Shown here: piece after piece, positions 8,496 to 16,850 of the stretch
How positions within the stretch are numbered: the stretch's first letter is position 1
How the letters are laid out: every line of letters starts with the position of its first letter
Assembly (NCBI GenBank): GCA_029558835.1
Contig: JAKQDH010000214.1
Span: forward strand, 1-41,038
Length of the DNA stretch: 41,038 nucleotides
Reading direction: 5' to 3'
Source of the DNA: Planctomycetota bacterium
GTDB lineage: Bacteria > Planctomycetota > Phycisphaerae > UBA1845
Program-made: the position numbers and the translations under genes
The notes under the pieces: model-generated
What the model was told of the DNA's origin: nothing
What the model saw: the letters and a program-made list of their open reading frames with translations, nothing else
The model's database searches: none

Positions 8496-9278
8496 GTCCG
8501 CCAAGATTCTGCCCGGAAGCACCGAGCCGCTCCAACGCCTCACCGCCGGCGACACGGTCCGAGCGCTGCAGTGAGACAGTTGCACGCGGCCGTACAACGT
8601 CGCCGTGCTCAACATCATCCCCGAGTTCGCCGCGGATGTTCGGCCGCCGCCGCAGGCAGCCCACAGTACCTACGGGCCGCAATGCGGCGAGCAAAGCAGG
8701 TTCGCGGTGCTGACCGACCCCGACCGGCCATGCCGAGGTTGTGGGCGAGGCGTCCGCCCCCGGCTTCTGCATGCAAAACTCAAAGGTCGGCCGGCCGGTC
8801 GTCGGCGTGCAGACGTTCGCCTGTCAGGCCGCGCGCCAGCAGGCCGCCCGGGACAACCGCTTCCGTCAGATCCTCCGGGAGCCACGATCATGGCCACGGC
8901 AGCAAAGCCGATCTTGGGGACTCCTGGTAGCCGAACTCTTCCGGGGACCGGCGACCGCGTGCAGATCGTCGGCGGCGTGTACGCTGGACCTGCTCGCCGG
9001 CCCGAATGTCCACGAGCTGCTTCTACGGATCGCAGGTGAAGGCAAGCGACCCGTGGAGACGTCGCTCCAGGCTCCCCATGCCCGACAGAGGCCGTCGACG
9101 GTGGTCACGCTGCACCAGGTGGACGGCGGCAGTCCTGCGCCCCGCAGCAGGGCATGGCGACGCCGCGCCTGGTCCTGACACCCGAGCGACGGTGAAGGTC
9201 ACGGCGGCTTGTCCCCACCGCCTATTGACACCGCCGGTGGTGCAGGCGATGAGTCGGTCTCAGGAGCGGGCGTGGCAG
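8496..9278. other. Long gene-poor spacer between tRNA-Pro and rsmA, with a putative rsmA promoter at its end
   Basis: Several open frames cross this 780-base region on both strands, but none shows protein-like composition, recognisable motifs or a good ribosome site. I see no rRNA, tmRNA, RNase P or SRP RNA signature. The only functional-looking element is a TTGACA hexamer at 9225-9230, upstream of rsmA. Confidence 0.4.
9225..9253 (+). promoter_or_regulatory. rsmA: Putative rsmA promoter: exact TTGACA -35 with a weak -10
   Basis: TTGACA (9225-9230) is an exact -35 consensus. Seventeen bases on, GATGAG (9248-9253) matches the -10 consensus at only three positions. Transcription would begin near 9260, which would exclude the in-frame ATG at 9249 and favour the ATG at 9279. 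Confidence 0.35.
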
Positions 9279-10154
9279 ATGGACGTACCCCAGGTTCAAA
9301 CGAAGCGCCAGATCGCGGCCCTGCTGGAACAGGCGGGGATTCGCCCCCAACGGCGTTTTGGGCAGCACTTCCTCGTCGACGGCAACCTGATGCGCCGGCT
9401 GGTCGACTGCGCCGAGTTGCAGCCGGGGGACGTGGTGCTGGAGGTCGGGCCCGGAACCGGCGGGCTGACCGAACTACTGCTGCCGCGGGTGGGCCGCGTC
9501 GTCGCGGTCGAGATTGCCCCGGCGTTGCGGGCGTTGCTGGCGGAACGCCTGGGCCCGGCCGGGAACCTGACGCTGATCGGCGGCGACGTGCTGGCGAGCA
9601 AGCACCGGCTGTGCCCGGAGGTGGTGCAGGCCTTGGCGGAGCAGGCACCGGCGGGCGGCGGCAGTCGGAAGCTGGTGGCCAACCTGCCCTACCAGGTGGC
9701 CACGCCGGTCGTGATGAACCTGCTGATCGACCACCCGCAGGTGCAGCAGCTGTGCTTCACGGTGCAGGCGGAGCTCGGGGAGCGCATGCTGGCCGACCCG
9801 GGCGGCAAGACGTACGGCCCGCTGAGTATCATCGTGCAGAGCCTGTGCCAGGTGGAGACAGTCGCCCGGGTGCCGGCCAGCGCGTTCTGGCCCCGGCCGA
9901 AGGTCGAATCGCTCATGCTGCGGCTCGACGTGAAGGAGTGCCCGTTTGCCGAGCGGGCGGAGGTGGCGGCCTTCGCGGCATTGGTGCGGGCGACGTTCGA
10001 CCACCGGCGCAAGCGCTTGCGCTCAGCCCTGGAGTACGCCGTAGGGCCCGCGACGGTGGCACGCCTGGCCGACCGGATCGACCTGAGCCGTCGACCGGAG
10101 TCGTTGAGCGTCGAGGAATGGCACGGACTATTCCGCCTGACGCAAGCCCCGTAG
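9279..10154 (+). CDS. rsmA: Ribosomal RNA small subunit methyltransferase A (16S rRNA A1518/A1519 dimethyltransferase)
   Basis: This 291-residue SAM-dependent enzyme dimethylates two adjacent adenines in helix 45 of 16S rRNA, a late step in 30S assembly. It shows RRFGQHFLVD near residues 27-36, the SAM-binding motif LEVGPGTGGLTELLL, the catalytic NLPYQV loop (motif IV) and the family C-terminal helical domain with RATFDHRRKRLRSAL. The length fits the family. Two starts compete: ATG 9249 (301 residues) and ATG 9279. The second has AGGAG at 9262-9266, a fairly long 12-base spacing, and matches the family N-terminus better, so I chose it. The gene stands alone, followed by a 368-base spacer. Confidence 0.93.
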   Translation: MDVPQVQTKRQIAALLEQAGIRPQRRFGQHFLVDGNLMRRLVDCAELQPGDVVLEVGPGTGGLTELLLPRVGRVVAVEIAPALRALLAERLGPAGNLTLIGGDVLASKHRLCPEVVQALAEQAPAGGGSRKLVANLPYQVATPVVMNLLIDHPQVQQLCFTVQAELGERMLADPGGKTYGPLSIIVQSLCQVETVARVPASAFWPRPKVESLMLRLDVKECPFAERAEVAAFAALVRATFDHRRKRLRSALEYAVGPATVARLADRIDLSRRPESLSVEEWHGLFRLTQAP

Positions 10155-10522
10155 CAACTCGGCACTGGCGTCCTTCGCCTGCGCGGGCTCGCGCCGGGCG
10201 GTCGGGGAGAGAACGGCGTCTCCGTGGCTGCCCCACTTGCCAGACAGGTAGACTGGGCCGCCGTCAGAGCCGGTCGAAGCATTGGGCGCCCTTGCCCGGC
10301 GTACGCGATTGTGGTGGGGTGCTCCGCGTTCGCCGCGTGCCGGCGAGGATCGCCCGCTTGGTGGCGTAGCGGAGCGGTGAGCGGCACACCAGTCTGTCGG
10401 GAACGCTCCTTGCTTACCGACGCGTGGGTTGAAACGACCCCGCTGTCCCACTCGGCAAGTCCGATCGCACGACTCCAGTCTTCCGGGCTTGACGGACCAT
10501 CGCGTGGCCTTATCGTCTGGGT
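10155..10522. other. Spacer between rsmA and the restriction-modification module
   Basis: No supported gene. Its right end carries the promoter-like pair described at 10489-10516. The remainder is GC-rich with nothing I can assign. Confidence 0.4.
10489..10516 (+). promoter_or_regulatory. Putative promoter of the restriction-modification operon; predicts a leaderless transcript
   Basis: TTGACG (10489-10494, five of six) and TATCGT (10511-10516, four of six) are 16 bases apart. The predicted transcription start is near 10523, the A of the endonuclease ATG, and no ribosome site lies before that ATG. Confidence 0.45.
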
Positions 10523-11267
10523 ATGGACATCGACCTCTCCGGGTTTGAGGAGCACGTGCGGGAAGCCGTGCGTTTCTTCTGGGCAACGCGCGGCTCGCAA
10601 ACCGAGAGGCAGATGGCCAGCGGGACCGCGGATCACGGGGGCGCGCGGGGCCGTCACGGGCGGCAAACAGATGGATGGCTTCGTCAGAGTACTGTGCGAG
10701 CTGATCGTTCGCGCAGGCCTACCCGACGCCTGCGTCTTCCGGGACCGGGCGCTGGAGTTGCCGGGCTACTTCAGGCCCACCAAGCAGTGGGATCTGCTCG
10801 TGGTCGCCGACGGGAAGCTACTGGCGGTGCTGGAGCTGAAGAGCCAGGTCGGTCCATCCTTCGGGAACAACTTCAACAATCGCACGGAAGAGGCCATGGG
10901 CAGTGCCCTGGACCTCTGGACAGCGTACCGGGAAGGCGCGTTTGCCGGATCGCCGCGCCCCTGGCTTGGATATGTCTTCCTGCTCGAAGATTGTGCGAAG
11001 GCCCGGTCCCCCGTGAACGTGCAGGAACCGCATTTCCCGGTTTTCCCAGAGTTTCGCGACGCCTCGTACATGAAGCGATATGAGGTGTTCTGCCGGAAGC
11101 TGGTCCTGGAGCGACACTACGAGGCAGCGGCGTTCTTGGCCTCGCCGGCGGGCGCGGGACAGGTGGGTGGACACATCGAGCCTGCCGCTGACCTGAGCTT
11201 CCGCACGCTGGCGGCGTCACTTATGGGTAGAATGGCAGCGTACGCCGCGACCAGGAGGCCTGTGTGA
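10523..11267 (+). pseudogene. PaeR7I/XhoI-family type II restriction endonuclease, interrupted by a +1 frameshift
   Basis: Enzymes of this family cut CTCGAG with Mg2+. The N-terminus runs in one frame from ATG 10523 (MDIDLSGFEEHVREAV) to the His codon at 10634-10636. The rest, from GARGAVTGGKQMDGF on, continues in the next frame to TGA 11265-11267. Skipping one base in the GGGGG run at 10637-10641 joins the two into a 247-residue protein, essentially the family length of about 246. The core is fully preserved: YFRPTKQWDLLV, then LELKSQVGPSFGNNFNN, giving Asp90, Glu104 and Lys106 as the D...ExK catalytic set. Either the gene is newly inactivated, the G run is misread, or slippage produces some enzyme. 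The ORF downstream of the shift could start internally at ATG 10671 but would lack about 50 residues. The methyltransferase gene overlaps its stop codon. Confidence 0.85.
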
Positions 11268-12142
11268 ACCAGCTTCCCAAGACGCTGCACCGCTTCGTGC
11301 AGGGCGATGCCCGCGAGCTCGGCTTCCTGCGCGATGGCTCCGTCCATCTGGTGGTCACGTCGCCCCCCTACTGGACGCTCAAGGAATACATCGACAGTCC
11401 CGATCAGCTTGGGCACGTTCAGGATTACGAGAAGTTCCTCGAGGCGCTGCGCCAGGTGTGGGCTGAGTGCTACCGCGTGCTTGTGCCAGGTGGGCGATTG
11501 GTGTGTGTGGTGGGTGATGTGTGCCTGTCGCGCCGCGAGCATGGGCGACATGTGGTGGTGCCGTTGCACGCGGACATCTGCGTCATGTGCCGCAAGCTGG
11601 GCTTCGACAACCTCAACCCCATCATCTGGCACAAGATCGCCAACGCCAACTTCGAGGTCAACAACGGCACGAAGTTTCTGGGCAAGCCCTACGAACCCAA
11701 CGCCATCATTAAGAACGATATCGAGTTCATTCTGATGCAGCGCAGGCCCGGTGGATATCGCAAGCCAAGCGAGGCCCAGCGCGACGCCAGCCGCATGAGC
11801 AAGGAGGAATACGACCAGTGGTTCCAGCAGTTCTGGACCATCACCGGCGCGTCCACCAAGAGCCACCCCGCGCCGTTTCCGCTGGAACTTGCCTATCGGC
11901 TGGTGCGGATGTTCTCGTTTGTCGGCGACACGGTGCTCGATCCGTTTGTGGGCTCGGGGACCACCAGCATTGCCGCAATGAAGTGTGGGCGAAACAGCGT
12001 TGGCGTCGAGGTCGAGGCGGCCTACCTCGCCCTGGCGAAGCGTCGTGCCGAAGAGGAGGCCAGCGGGCTCTTCTCGACACTCGAGCTGCGCTTCGAGCGC
12101 TGCGAACGGCAATCGAAGGCAACTGAGCCGCTGACCGCCTGA
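11264..12142 (+). CDS. Beta-class DNA methyltransferase (probably N4-cytosine) of the restriction-modification module
   Basis: This 292-residue SAM-dependent enzyme should protect host DNA at the partner endonuclease site. Motif IV, TSPPYW (residues 32-37), comes before motif I, DPFVGSGTT (226-234), the order of beta-class amino-methyltransferases. SPPYW is most often seen in N4-cytosine enzymes, though N6-adenine cannot be excluded. The GTG start at 11264 overlaps the endonuclease stop as GTGA and has AGGAGG just upstream (11253-11258), so translation is probably coupled. The frame is intact, unlike the endonuclease. Family knowledge: the cognate methylases of PaeR7I and XhoI are N6-adenine enzymes of another layout, so this is an unusual pairing. 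With the endonuclease broken it would act as a solitary methylase. Confidence 0.88.
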   Translation: MNQLPKTLHRFVQGDARELGFLRDGSVHLVVTSPPYWTLKEYIDSPDQLGHVQDYEKFLEALRQVWAECYRVLVPGGRLVCVVGDVCLSRREHGRHVVVPLHADICVMCRKLGFDNLNPIIWHKIANANFEVNNGTKFLGKPYEPNAIIKNDIEFILMQRRPGGYRKPSEAQRDASRMSKEEYDQWFQQFWTITGASTKSHPAPFPLELAYRLVRMFSFVGDTVLDPFVGSGTTSIAAMKCGRNSVGVEVEAAYLALAKRRAEEEASGLFSTLELRFERCERQSKATEPLTA

Positions 12143-12463
12143 TGGCGGATCGTTCGTGGAGAAGCCCAGAGCACTCAGTCCGCCGCCCACGGGGGCAGAC
12201 GCGCCGTGGCTCACCTTAGCAAACGAAGTCCGCGAAGAACGTGTAACGCACTTTCCCCTTCACGACCCTCGCTGCGCAGGCCACCTGGCACGAAGACCAG
12301 CGGGCAACCTGCCAGTGGCGTTCACGCCTGCTCCGTCCCGCCGGTGCCCTGGTGGCGCCATTCGTACCGGGTCCTACACTGAAGGCGAAGTTGACGCCGG
12401 TGCTGAAAGCCAGGGCGTTTCGGACCTCAGAGCGCAGGCGACCGCTCGCGGCGTTGACGGGAT
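12143..12463. other. Spacer between two convergent genes
   Basis: This lies between the methyltransferase (plus) and the YdjY-like lipoprotein (minus) 3' ends. It has no gene and no T-run terminator that I can support. CACGGGGGCAGACGCGCCGTGG at about 12188-12209 has short complementary ends. Confidence 0.35.
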
Positions 12464-13486
12464 CTAGGGTGGCGCCGGCCCGACGATGATCGAGTCCGCG
12501 TCGATGCCGGCGCCCGCCAGGGCCGCGAGGGCACTGCGGAGCAGGTCCGGCGCAGGTCGGTCTACGGTCTCAACGATCAGGACTGGTGTCGGTGAGGCGC
12601 CGTCAAGCGGCTTGAGCAGTTCGGCAAGTTGCGCCGGCGAGTGGGGCACGCCGTCGAGTACGAAGGTCCCGTCCGCGTCGAGCCGCACCGCCAGCGTCGC
12701 TGCCGCCGCGCGAATGACCAGCGTACACGGCGTGCCCAGGGGCGGGACGCGGTCCGGGTTGGCGGCCAGCCACAGCAGCTCATTGTCGGCGCTGTGCAGG
12801 GCGTCGACCGCGATCAACGCGGTGTCGAAATCGACGACGCAAACGACCGTCCCATCGAGGTCGGCGCCGAACTGACCGTTCGCCAGGACGCGGGAGCCGG
12901 CAAAGACCCAGCGGACGTCGGCCGGTGGCCGCCCGGTATTGGCGTCGAGCAGCCATTGCTCGGGACTGACCAGCACCGACTGCCCCTGCCACTCATGCCG
13001 GATGTCCACGCGCAGGGGCATCCCGGTGGGTGGTACGGGTCGCCCGGCGGCCTCGTCGTAACGGGCGGGCGCGCCGGGCTCCAGACCGATCAGACCCAGG
13101 GCCTGGAAGATGTGCAGCGGCCGGGGACGCACCGCCACGATGCTCTCATGCTCGCGCGTGCCGACGCCGCACGCCAGCAGTTCGAGGGGCCCCTGACGCA
13201 GCACCACCACGGCCTCCACCTCGATCAACCGCCGGGCGAAGTCGATGCGCAGGCCGGGCTGATAGGTCACAACCCTGCCGCGCGGCGTCGCCGCCGATTC
13301 GGCGGCCGGCGACGCAACCGGCTGGCATGAAGGCGTTTCAGCGGTCGGGTGAAGCAGTGGGCCGAGGGCAGGCGCTGCCGCAGGGTAAGCAAAGACAGCG
13401 CGACGGCTCCCGCTCGTGCAGGCGGACGCGGCGCAAACCACGAGGGCGCCTGCGCCCAGCACGAACGCGGCGCTGCACCTCTTCAT
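12464..13486 (-). CDS. Lipoprotein with a YdjY-like domain and an ExbD-like C-terminal domain
   Basis: The protein has 340 residues. The signal ends in SAC, with Cys23 as the likely lipidated residue. Residues about 80-215 resemble the YdjY domain common in planctomycetes, with RLIEVEAVVVLRQGPLELLA near the start and the REHESI and HIFQALGLIGLEPG stretches after it. Residues about 245-340 resemble the periplasmic domain of ExbD/TolR: a beta-strand, LDADGTFVLDGV, a helix LAELLKPLD, then PVLIVETVDRP and a final helix-strand. There is no ExbD membrane anchor other than the lipid. It is the last gene of the pilus-like cluster, 34 bases after the secretin stop. That gap is itself a 7-bp-period repeat which supplies the ATG, and no normal ribosome site is visible. 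A role at the secretin is inferred from position only. Confidence 0.65.
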   Translation of the reverse strand: MKRCSAAFVLGAGALVVCAASACTSGSRRAVFAYPAAAPALGPLLHPTAETPSCQPVASPAAESAATPRGRVVTYQPGLRIDFARRLIEVEAVVVLRQGPLELLACGVGTREHESIVAVRPRPLHIFQALGLIGLEPGAPARYDEAAGRPVPPTGMPLRVDIRHEWQGQSVLVSPEQWLLDANTGRPPADVRWVFAGSRVLANGQFGADLDGTVVCVVDFDTALIAVDALHSADNELLWLAANPDRVPPLGTPCTLVIRAAAATLAVRLDADGTFVLDGVPHSPAQLAELLKPLDGASPTPVLIVETVDRPAPDLLRSALAALAGAGIDADSIIVGPAPP

Positions 13487-13518
13487 TCGCTAATCGCTCT
13501 TCGCACTTCGCTCTTCCG
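13484..13518 (-). repeat. Period-7 GAANNNN repeat filling the secretin-lipoprotein gap and supplying the lipoprotein ATG
   Basis: Read on the minus strand the units are GAAGAGC, GAAGTGC, GAAGAGC, GATTAGC, GAATG. The last contains the start codon of the lipoprotein gene. A related array lies at 34609-34640. Confidence 0.6.
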
Positions 13519-13520
13519 CG

Positions 13521-16500
13521 CTACGATCCCGCGTGCTTGAAGGTCGGGAAGGCAATCTCCTCCTGCTCGGGCTGGATGAGGATCTGCGGCTTGACCAGGA
13601 TCAGCAGGGTCTGTTCGTCCTTGGCCATTGCGCGGGACGAATAGGCCCGCTTGAGAATCGGGATCTTGGAGAGGATCGGCACGCCGGCCTCTACCTCGAT
13701 CTCGCTGGCGAGCTTCTGCCCACCGACCAGCAGGGTCCCCCCATCGGGAATCGTCACGGTGGTGTTCACCTGGGTGGTAGAGATTTCCGGAATCTGGACG
13801 AAGCCGGTGCCCGCGGTCCCGCCGATGTTCGTGGTAAACGTATTGAGCGAGAGCAGTCGGCTGATGCCGGGCGTGAGGTTCATCTTGACGTAGCGCTTGT
13901 CGGCCGAGACCGTCGCCTGGACGGTAAGGACCGCCCCCGTCGGGACGGAGCTGGTCTGGGGAGCCTGGGCGGCCGCCCCGACGTTCACCTGCGGAATAAG
14001 CTGCGAGACAAAGTAGGTCTGGGTCTGCACGGCCACCCAGGCCGTCTGCCCGTTGGAGAGCACCAGGTGAGGTGCGGTCAGCACGGTCGTGCGCGAGTCG
14101 GCCTGCGTCGCCCGGATGAGGAAGTCGACCTGGATGTTATCCAGGAAGCTGCCGAACACACTGAGCGCCGGTCCCACGCTACGGCCGGCGAAGGTACCGG
14201 GGACGTCGCTGTTCAGGGTCGAGGGATCGGTGAAGTCGAGCACACTGCTGGTGACCGGCACGGGCGTGGCCTGGCCCATATTGATGGCCCCGCCGGTCCT
14301 CCCCGGAACAAGCACGGGGTTCTGATACGGCTGGGCAAGGTTAAAAGCCTGCCCGCCCGCGCTGGTGAAGGCCGTGCCCTGGTTCGGTACGGTCGGTCCG
14401 AAGCCGACCCGCGAGAACGACCGCGGCAGCAGCAGGTTGCTGCCCAGCACCGGGTCCGTGGCAATCGGGGACTCCGGAATGCCCGTAGCGATCAGGTCGT
14501 ACCCGGCATTGCCCTGGTTCAGATAAAGGTCCAGGTCCAGACCGAGTTCCTCGAGGTAGTTGCTGGAAACGGTCAGGAAGCGGGCCTCGACCGCGACCTG
14601 AATTGCCTGCTGCTCACGCAGCTTCTCCAGCAGACCGCTGATCCGCTCATGCCCAGCGGAGTTCTGCGTGATGATAAGCTGACCGTTGATCTCGGTAATG
14701 GCGCCCACGGAACCGCCGCGCTCCGGCCAGCTTTCCGGGGCGACGTGGGTCTCGATCATATCGATCAGAGCGGCCACGCGACGCTGCACGCGCGGGTCGC
14801 GGTCGGACTCGTCGTCATCGTCATCGCCGAACACGTGGGAGCGCTCGCGGCGCCCGTACAGACCGGCGATCTGCTCCCGCCGCAGCTTGTCGCCCACGGT
14901 GACCGTGGGGGCATCGCCGAAATCAGGCACCTCCATGAGCAGGTCCTGCACGTCATAAGCGGCCGTGTAGGTCTGCCGATCGAGATGCGCCCGCGTGGCG
15001 ATGGCCAACTGCCCGTCGCGGATGTTGTAGCCCAGGTCCGCCGTCCCGGCGCCCGCCTGGCTGAGCACTTCGGTCAGGGCCCGCTGGAGCGTGATCTCCT
15101 GCGGCAGGTTCAGCGTGATGGGGGCGGCCGGACTGACGCCGGCCGTCTTCAGGTCCGCCCAGTTGACGATGATGTTCAGGCGGTGGGCACCCGCGAAACG
15201 CTCGATGACCTGCTGGAAGGGCATCTCCTGGAAGTCCACGGTAATCGGCGTCTGCAAAGTGCTGGACAGCAGCGTATCCGCCCGGGTTTCGCCGGGGCGG
15301 CTGCGCGTCGGGCGGGAGATGATCTCCAGCCAGTTCTTCGGATACTGCAAACGCTCCCACCAAGGGATCTTGTCCCGCTCCACGTCGATCAGGGCGCGGC
15401 GGGTTTGGATGTACTGCTCGTCGCGGATGCGCCGCGCCTCGCGGAACTGGTTCAAGTCGTCCCAACTGTCCATCAACCAGCGGGCGGTATCGTACTGGGG
15501 ATCAATGACCAGAACCTGCTGCAGCACACTGATGGCGGACTCCAAGTCGCCGTCCTTGTAGTGCTGGCGGGCCTGCTTCATCAGGGCATCCACCTGGCGG
15601 CGCTTGTTGTCCTCGATCTCGCGGATGCGGGCCGTGCGCTGGGCAGCGATCTGCCGGCGAATCTCGGACACCTGCTTCTCGTTGTACGCCCGCTCCTCGT
15701 CGCGGACGAACTTCTCCAGGGCATCCGCCTCCGCCCGGAGCTGCTCGTACTTGGCGACCGGCTGCGCGAACTGCCGGTTGGACTCCACGATCTGCCGGGC
15801 GCGGAGGACAAGCTGATGCGCCTCGTCGAACTGCTGCCGGCCCACCAACTCGCGAACCCGCTGCTCCACCGTCCGGTACTCGGTCTCGGCGCGCTGCCAG
15901 TTGATGGCGTCCTGGCGATTCATCACGGCAATGAGCGACTCAGAGCGGGAACCGGCCACGTTCTCGCGGTGCTGGGCGACGCGTTGCAGCCCGTTGACGG
16001 CATCGGGGTAGCCCGGCACCAGGGCCAACGCCTCCTGGTAGAGGCGCTCCGCCTCGTCATAGCGGGCCGCAGGGATCATGGCCTCGGCCTCCGCGCAAAG
16101 TACGCGTGCCCGTTGCATGTCGGACTCGGCCCCTCCTGACGGCGGTTCACCCGCCACCGGCGCTGGGGGCGCCGGCTGGGCCGGCGGTGCTTCCGTGGAC
16201 GGGGCAGGCTCGGCCGGAGGGGGTGCCGCGGCCGCCTCCAGATCCTCCAGGTGCGCCTGAGCCGTCTTGCGAACCGGCTCCGGCGCATACTGGTTGCTCA
16301 GCACCGCGTTCAGGGAAGCCCGGGCGTGCTCCTTGTCCCCTTCGTGGACGGCCAGCTCCGCGTCTTCCAGGTCGTCGAGCGCCTTCTGGGTCATCAGCAG
16401 GGCCGTCTGGATGCGATCGACGTAGTCGTCCCGGAGGGCCTGCTGCTCCTTGTCCAGCTTGGAGCGGTCCAGGGCCAGGATCATCTCCTGGGCGGCCAGG

Positions 16501-16640
16501 TAATCGCCCGCGTCAAAGAGCTTGATGGCGTTCTGCAACGCCGCGGCTTCGTCGGCCGCCCGGGCCGGCACCGCCGTCAGCAGAGCAATAAGCACGACAC
16601 CAAGCGACAAGGTACGCTGCGTGAATTCGGACATCTGCAA
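13521..16640 (-). CDS. PilQ/GspD-type outer-membrane secretin with long N-terminal TPR/coiled-coil region
   Basis: This 1039-residue exported protein should form the outer-membrane ring of a type IV pilus or type II secretion-like machine. Residues 1-29 are a Sec signal ending ARA. About 30-420 are TPR and coiled-coil, broken by a Pro/Ala linker near 140-165. TPITVDFQEMPFQQVIERFA near 470 starts an STN/N0-like domain. The C-terminal part (about 680-1030) is the secretin barrel, with VQVDFLIRATQADSRTTVLT-type strands and the late motif VTIPDGGTLLVGGQ before PILSKIPILKRAYSSR. TTG at 16640 is taken as start because AAGGAGGA sits 8 bases before it; the ATG two codons on would be about 14 bases away. 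It has its own promoter candidate (16822-16850). Neighbours are the 646-aa membrane protein upstream and a lipoprotein downstream. Confidence 0.88.
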   Translation of the reverse strand: MQMSEFTQRTLSLGVVLIALLTAVPARAADEAAALQNAIKLFDAGDYLAAQEMILALDRSKLDKEQQALRDDYVDRIQTALLMTQKALDDLEDAELAVHEGDKEHARASLNAVLSNQYAPEPVRKTAQAHLEDLEAAAAPPPAEPAPSTEAPPAQPAPPAPVAGEPPSGGAESDMQRARVLCAEAEAMIPAARYDEAERLYQEALALVPGYPDAVNGLQRVAQHRENVAGSRSESLIAVMNRQDAINWQRAETEYRTVEQRVRELVGRQQFDEAHQLVLRARQIVESNRQFAQPVAKYEQLRAEADALEKFVRDEERAYNEKQVSEIRRQIAAQRTARIREIEDNKRRQVDALMKQARQHYKDGDLESAISVLQQVLVIDPQYDTARWLMDSWDDLNQFREARRIRDEQYIQTRRALIDVERDKIPWWERLQYPKNWLEIISRPTRSRPGETRADTLLSSTLQTPITVDFQEMPFQQVIERFAGAHRLNIIVNWADLKTAGVSPAAPITLNLPQEITLQRALTEVLSQAGAGTADLGYNIRDGQLAIATRAHLDRQTYTAAYDVQDLLMEVPDFGDAPTVTVGDKLRREQIAGLYGRRERSHVFGDDDDDESDRDPRVQRRVAALIDMIETHVAPESWPERGGSVGAITEINGQLIITQNSAGHERISGLLEKLREQQAIQVAVEARFLTVSSNYLEELGLDLDLYLNQGNAGYDLIATGIPESPIATDPVLGSNLLLPRSFSRVGFGPTVPNQGTAFTSAGGQAFNLAQPYQNPVLVPGRTGGAINMGQATPVPVTSSVLDFTDPSTLNSDVPGTFAGRSVGPALSVFGSFLDNIQVDFLIRATQADSRTTVLTAPHLVLSNGQTAWVAVQTQTYFVSQLIPQVNVGAAAQAPQTSSVPTGAVLTVQATVSADKRYVKMNLTPGISRLLSLNTFTTNIGGTAGTGFVQIPEISTTQVNTTVTIPDGGTLLVGGQKLASEIEVEAGVPILSKIPILKRAYSSRAMAKDEQTLLILVKPQILIQPEQEEIAFPTFKHAGS

Positions 16641-16806
16641 GGGAGGGTCCTCCTTCTTCCGTCCAGCCTGGAGTCACTCTGGCAGGACTCGACCTCGGCG
16701 AGCACGGTCTGTCTGGTCATCCGGCGGGCCGGGGACCACCGCATACCCACGCTTAGCCCGACTGCGGAGGTCGGCCACCGGGGGTACTGCCGCGCAGGTC
16801 CCGCGC

Positions 16807-16821
16807 CGCCGTGAAACGGCG
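16807..16821 (-). other. Leader hairpin CGCCGT-3 bases-ACGGCG upstream of the secretin gene
   Basis: A perfect 6-bp inverted repeat with a 3-base loop begins immediately after the -10 box, so it would be the first structure of the secretin mRNA. Whether it stabilises the message or is a repressor site cannot be told. Confidence 0.4.
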
Positions 16822-16850
16822 ATTCTAAGGGCAACCCCCAGCCCGTGCAA
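16822..16850 (-). promoter_or_regulatory. Putative promoter for the secretin gene inside the cluster
   Basis: On the minus strand TTGCAC (16850-16845) and TAGAAT (16827-16822, five of six) are spaced by exactly 17 bases. Transcription would start near 16815, about 175 bases before the TTG start. Confidence 0.45.

Noticed and set aside
8410..8772. Minus-strand open frame across tRNA-Pro containing GATGFEPATSCSQSRRA
   Set aside because: This peptide is the well-known spurious translation of the antisense strand of a tRNA gene.
8605..9039. Possible small gene in the spacer before rsmA
   Set aside because: No ribosome site, no recognisable motif, Arg/Pro-rich composition like non-coding GC-rich DNA.
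10671..11267. Calling the downstream frame alone as an intact short endonuclease starting at ATG 10671
   Set aside because: The N-terminal 38 residues of the family are present in the adjacent frame, and the junction residues ARGAVTGGK lie before this ATG, so truncation by frameshift explains the data better.
13533..16139. Plus-strand open frame of 868 codons opposite the secretin gene
   Set aside because: A shadow of the secretin caused by third-position GC bias; no domain is visible.
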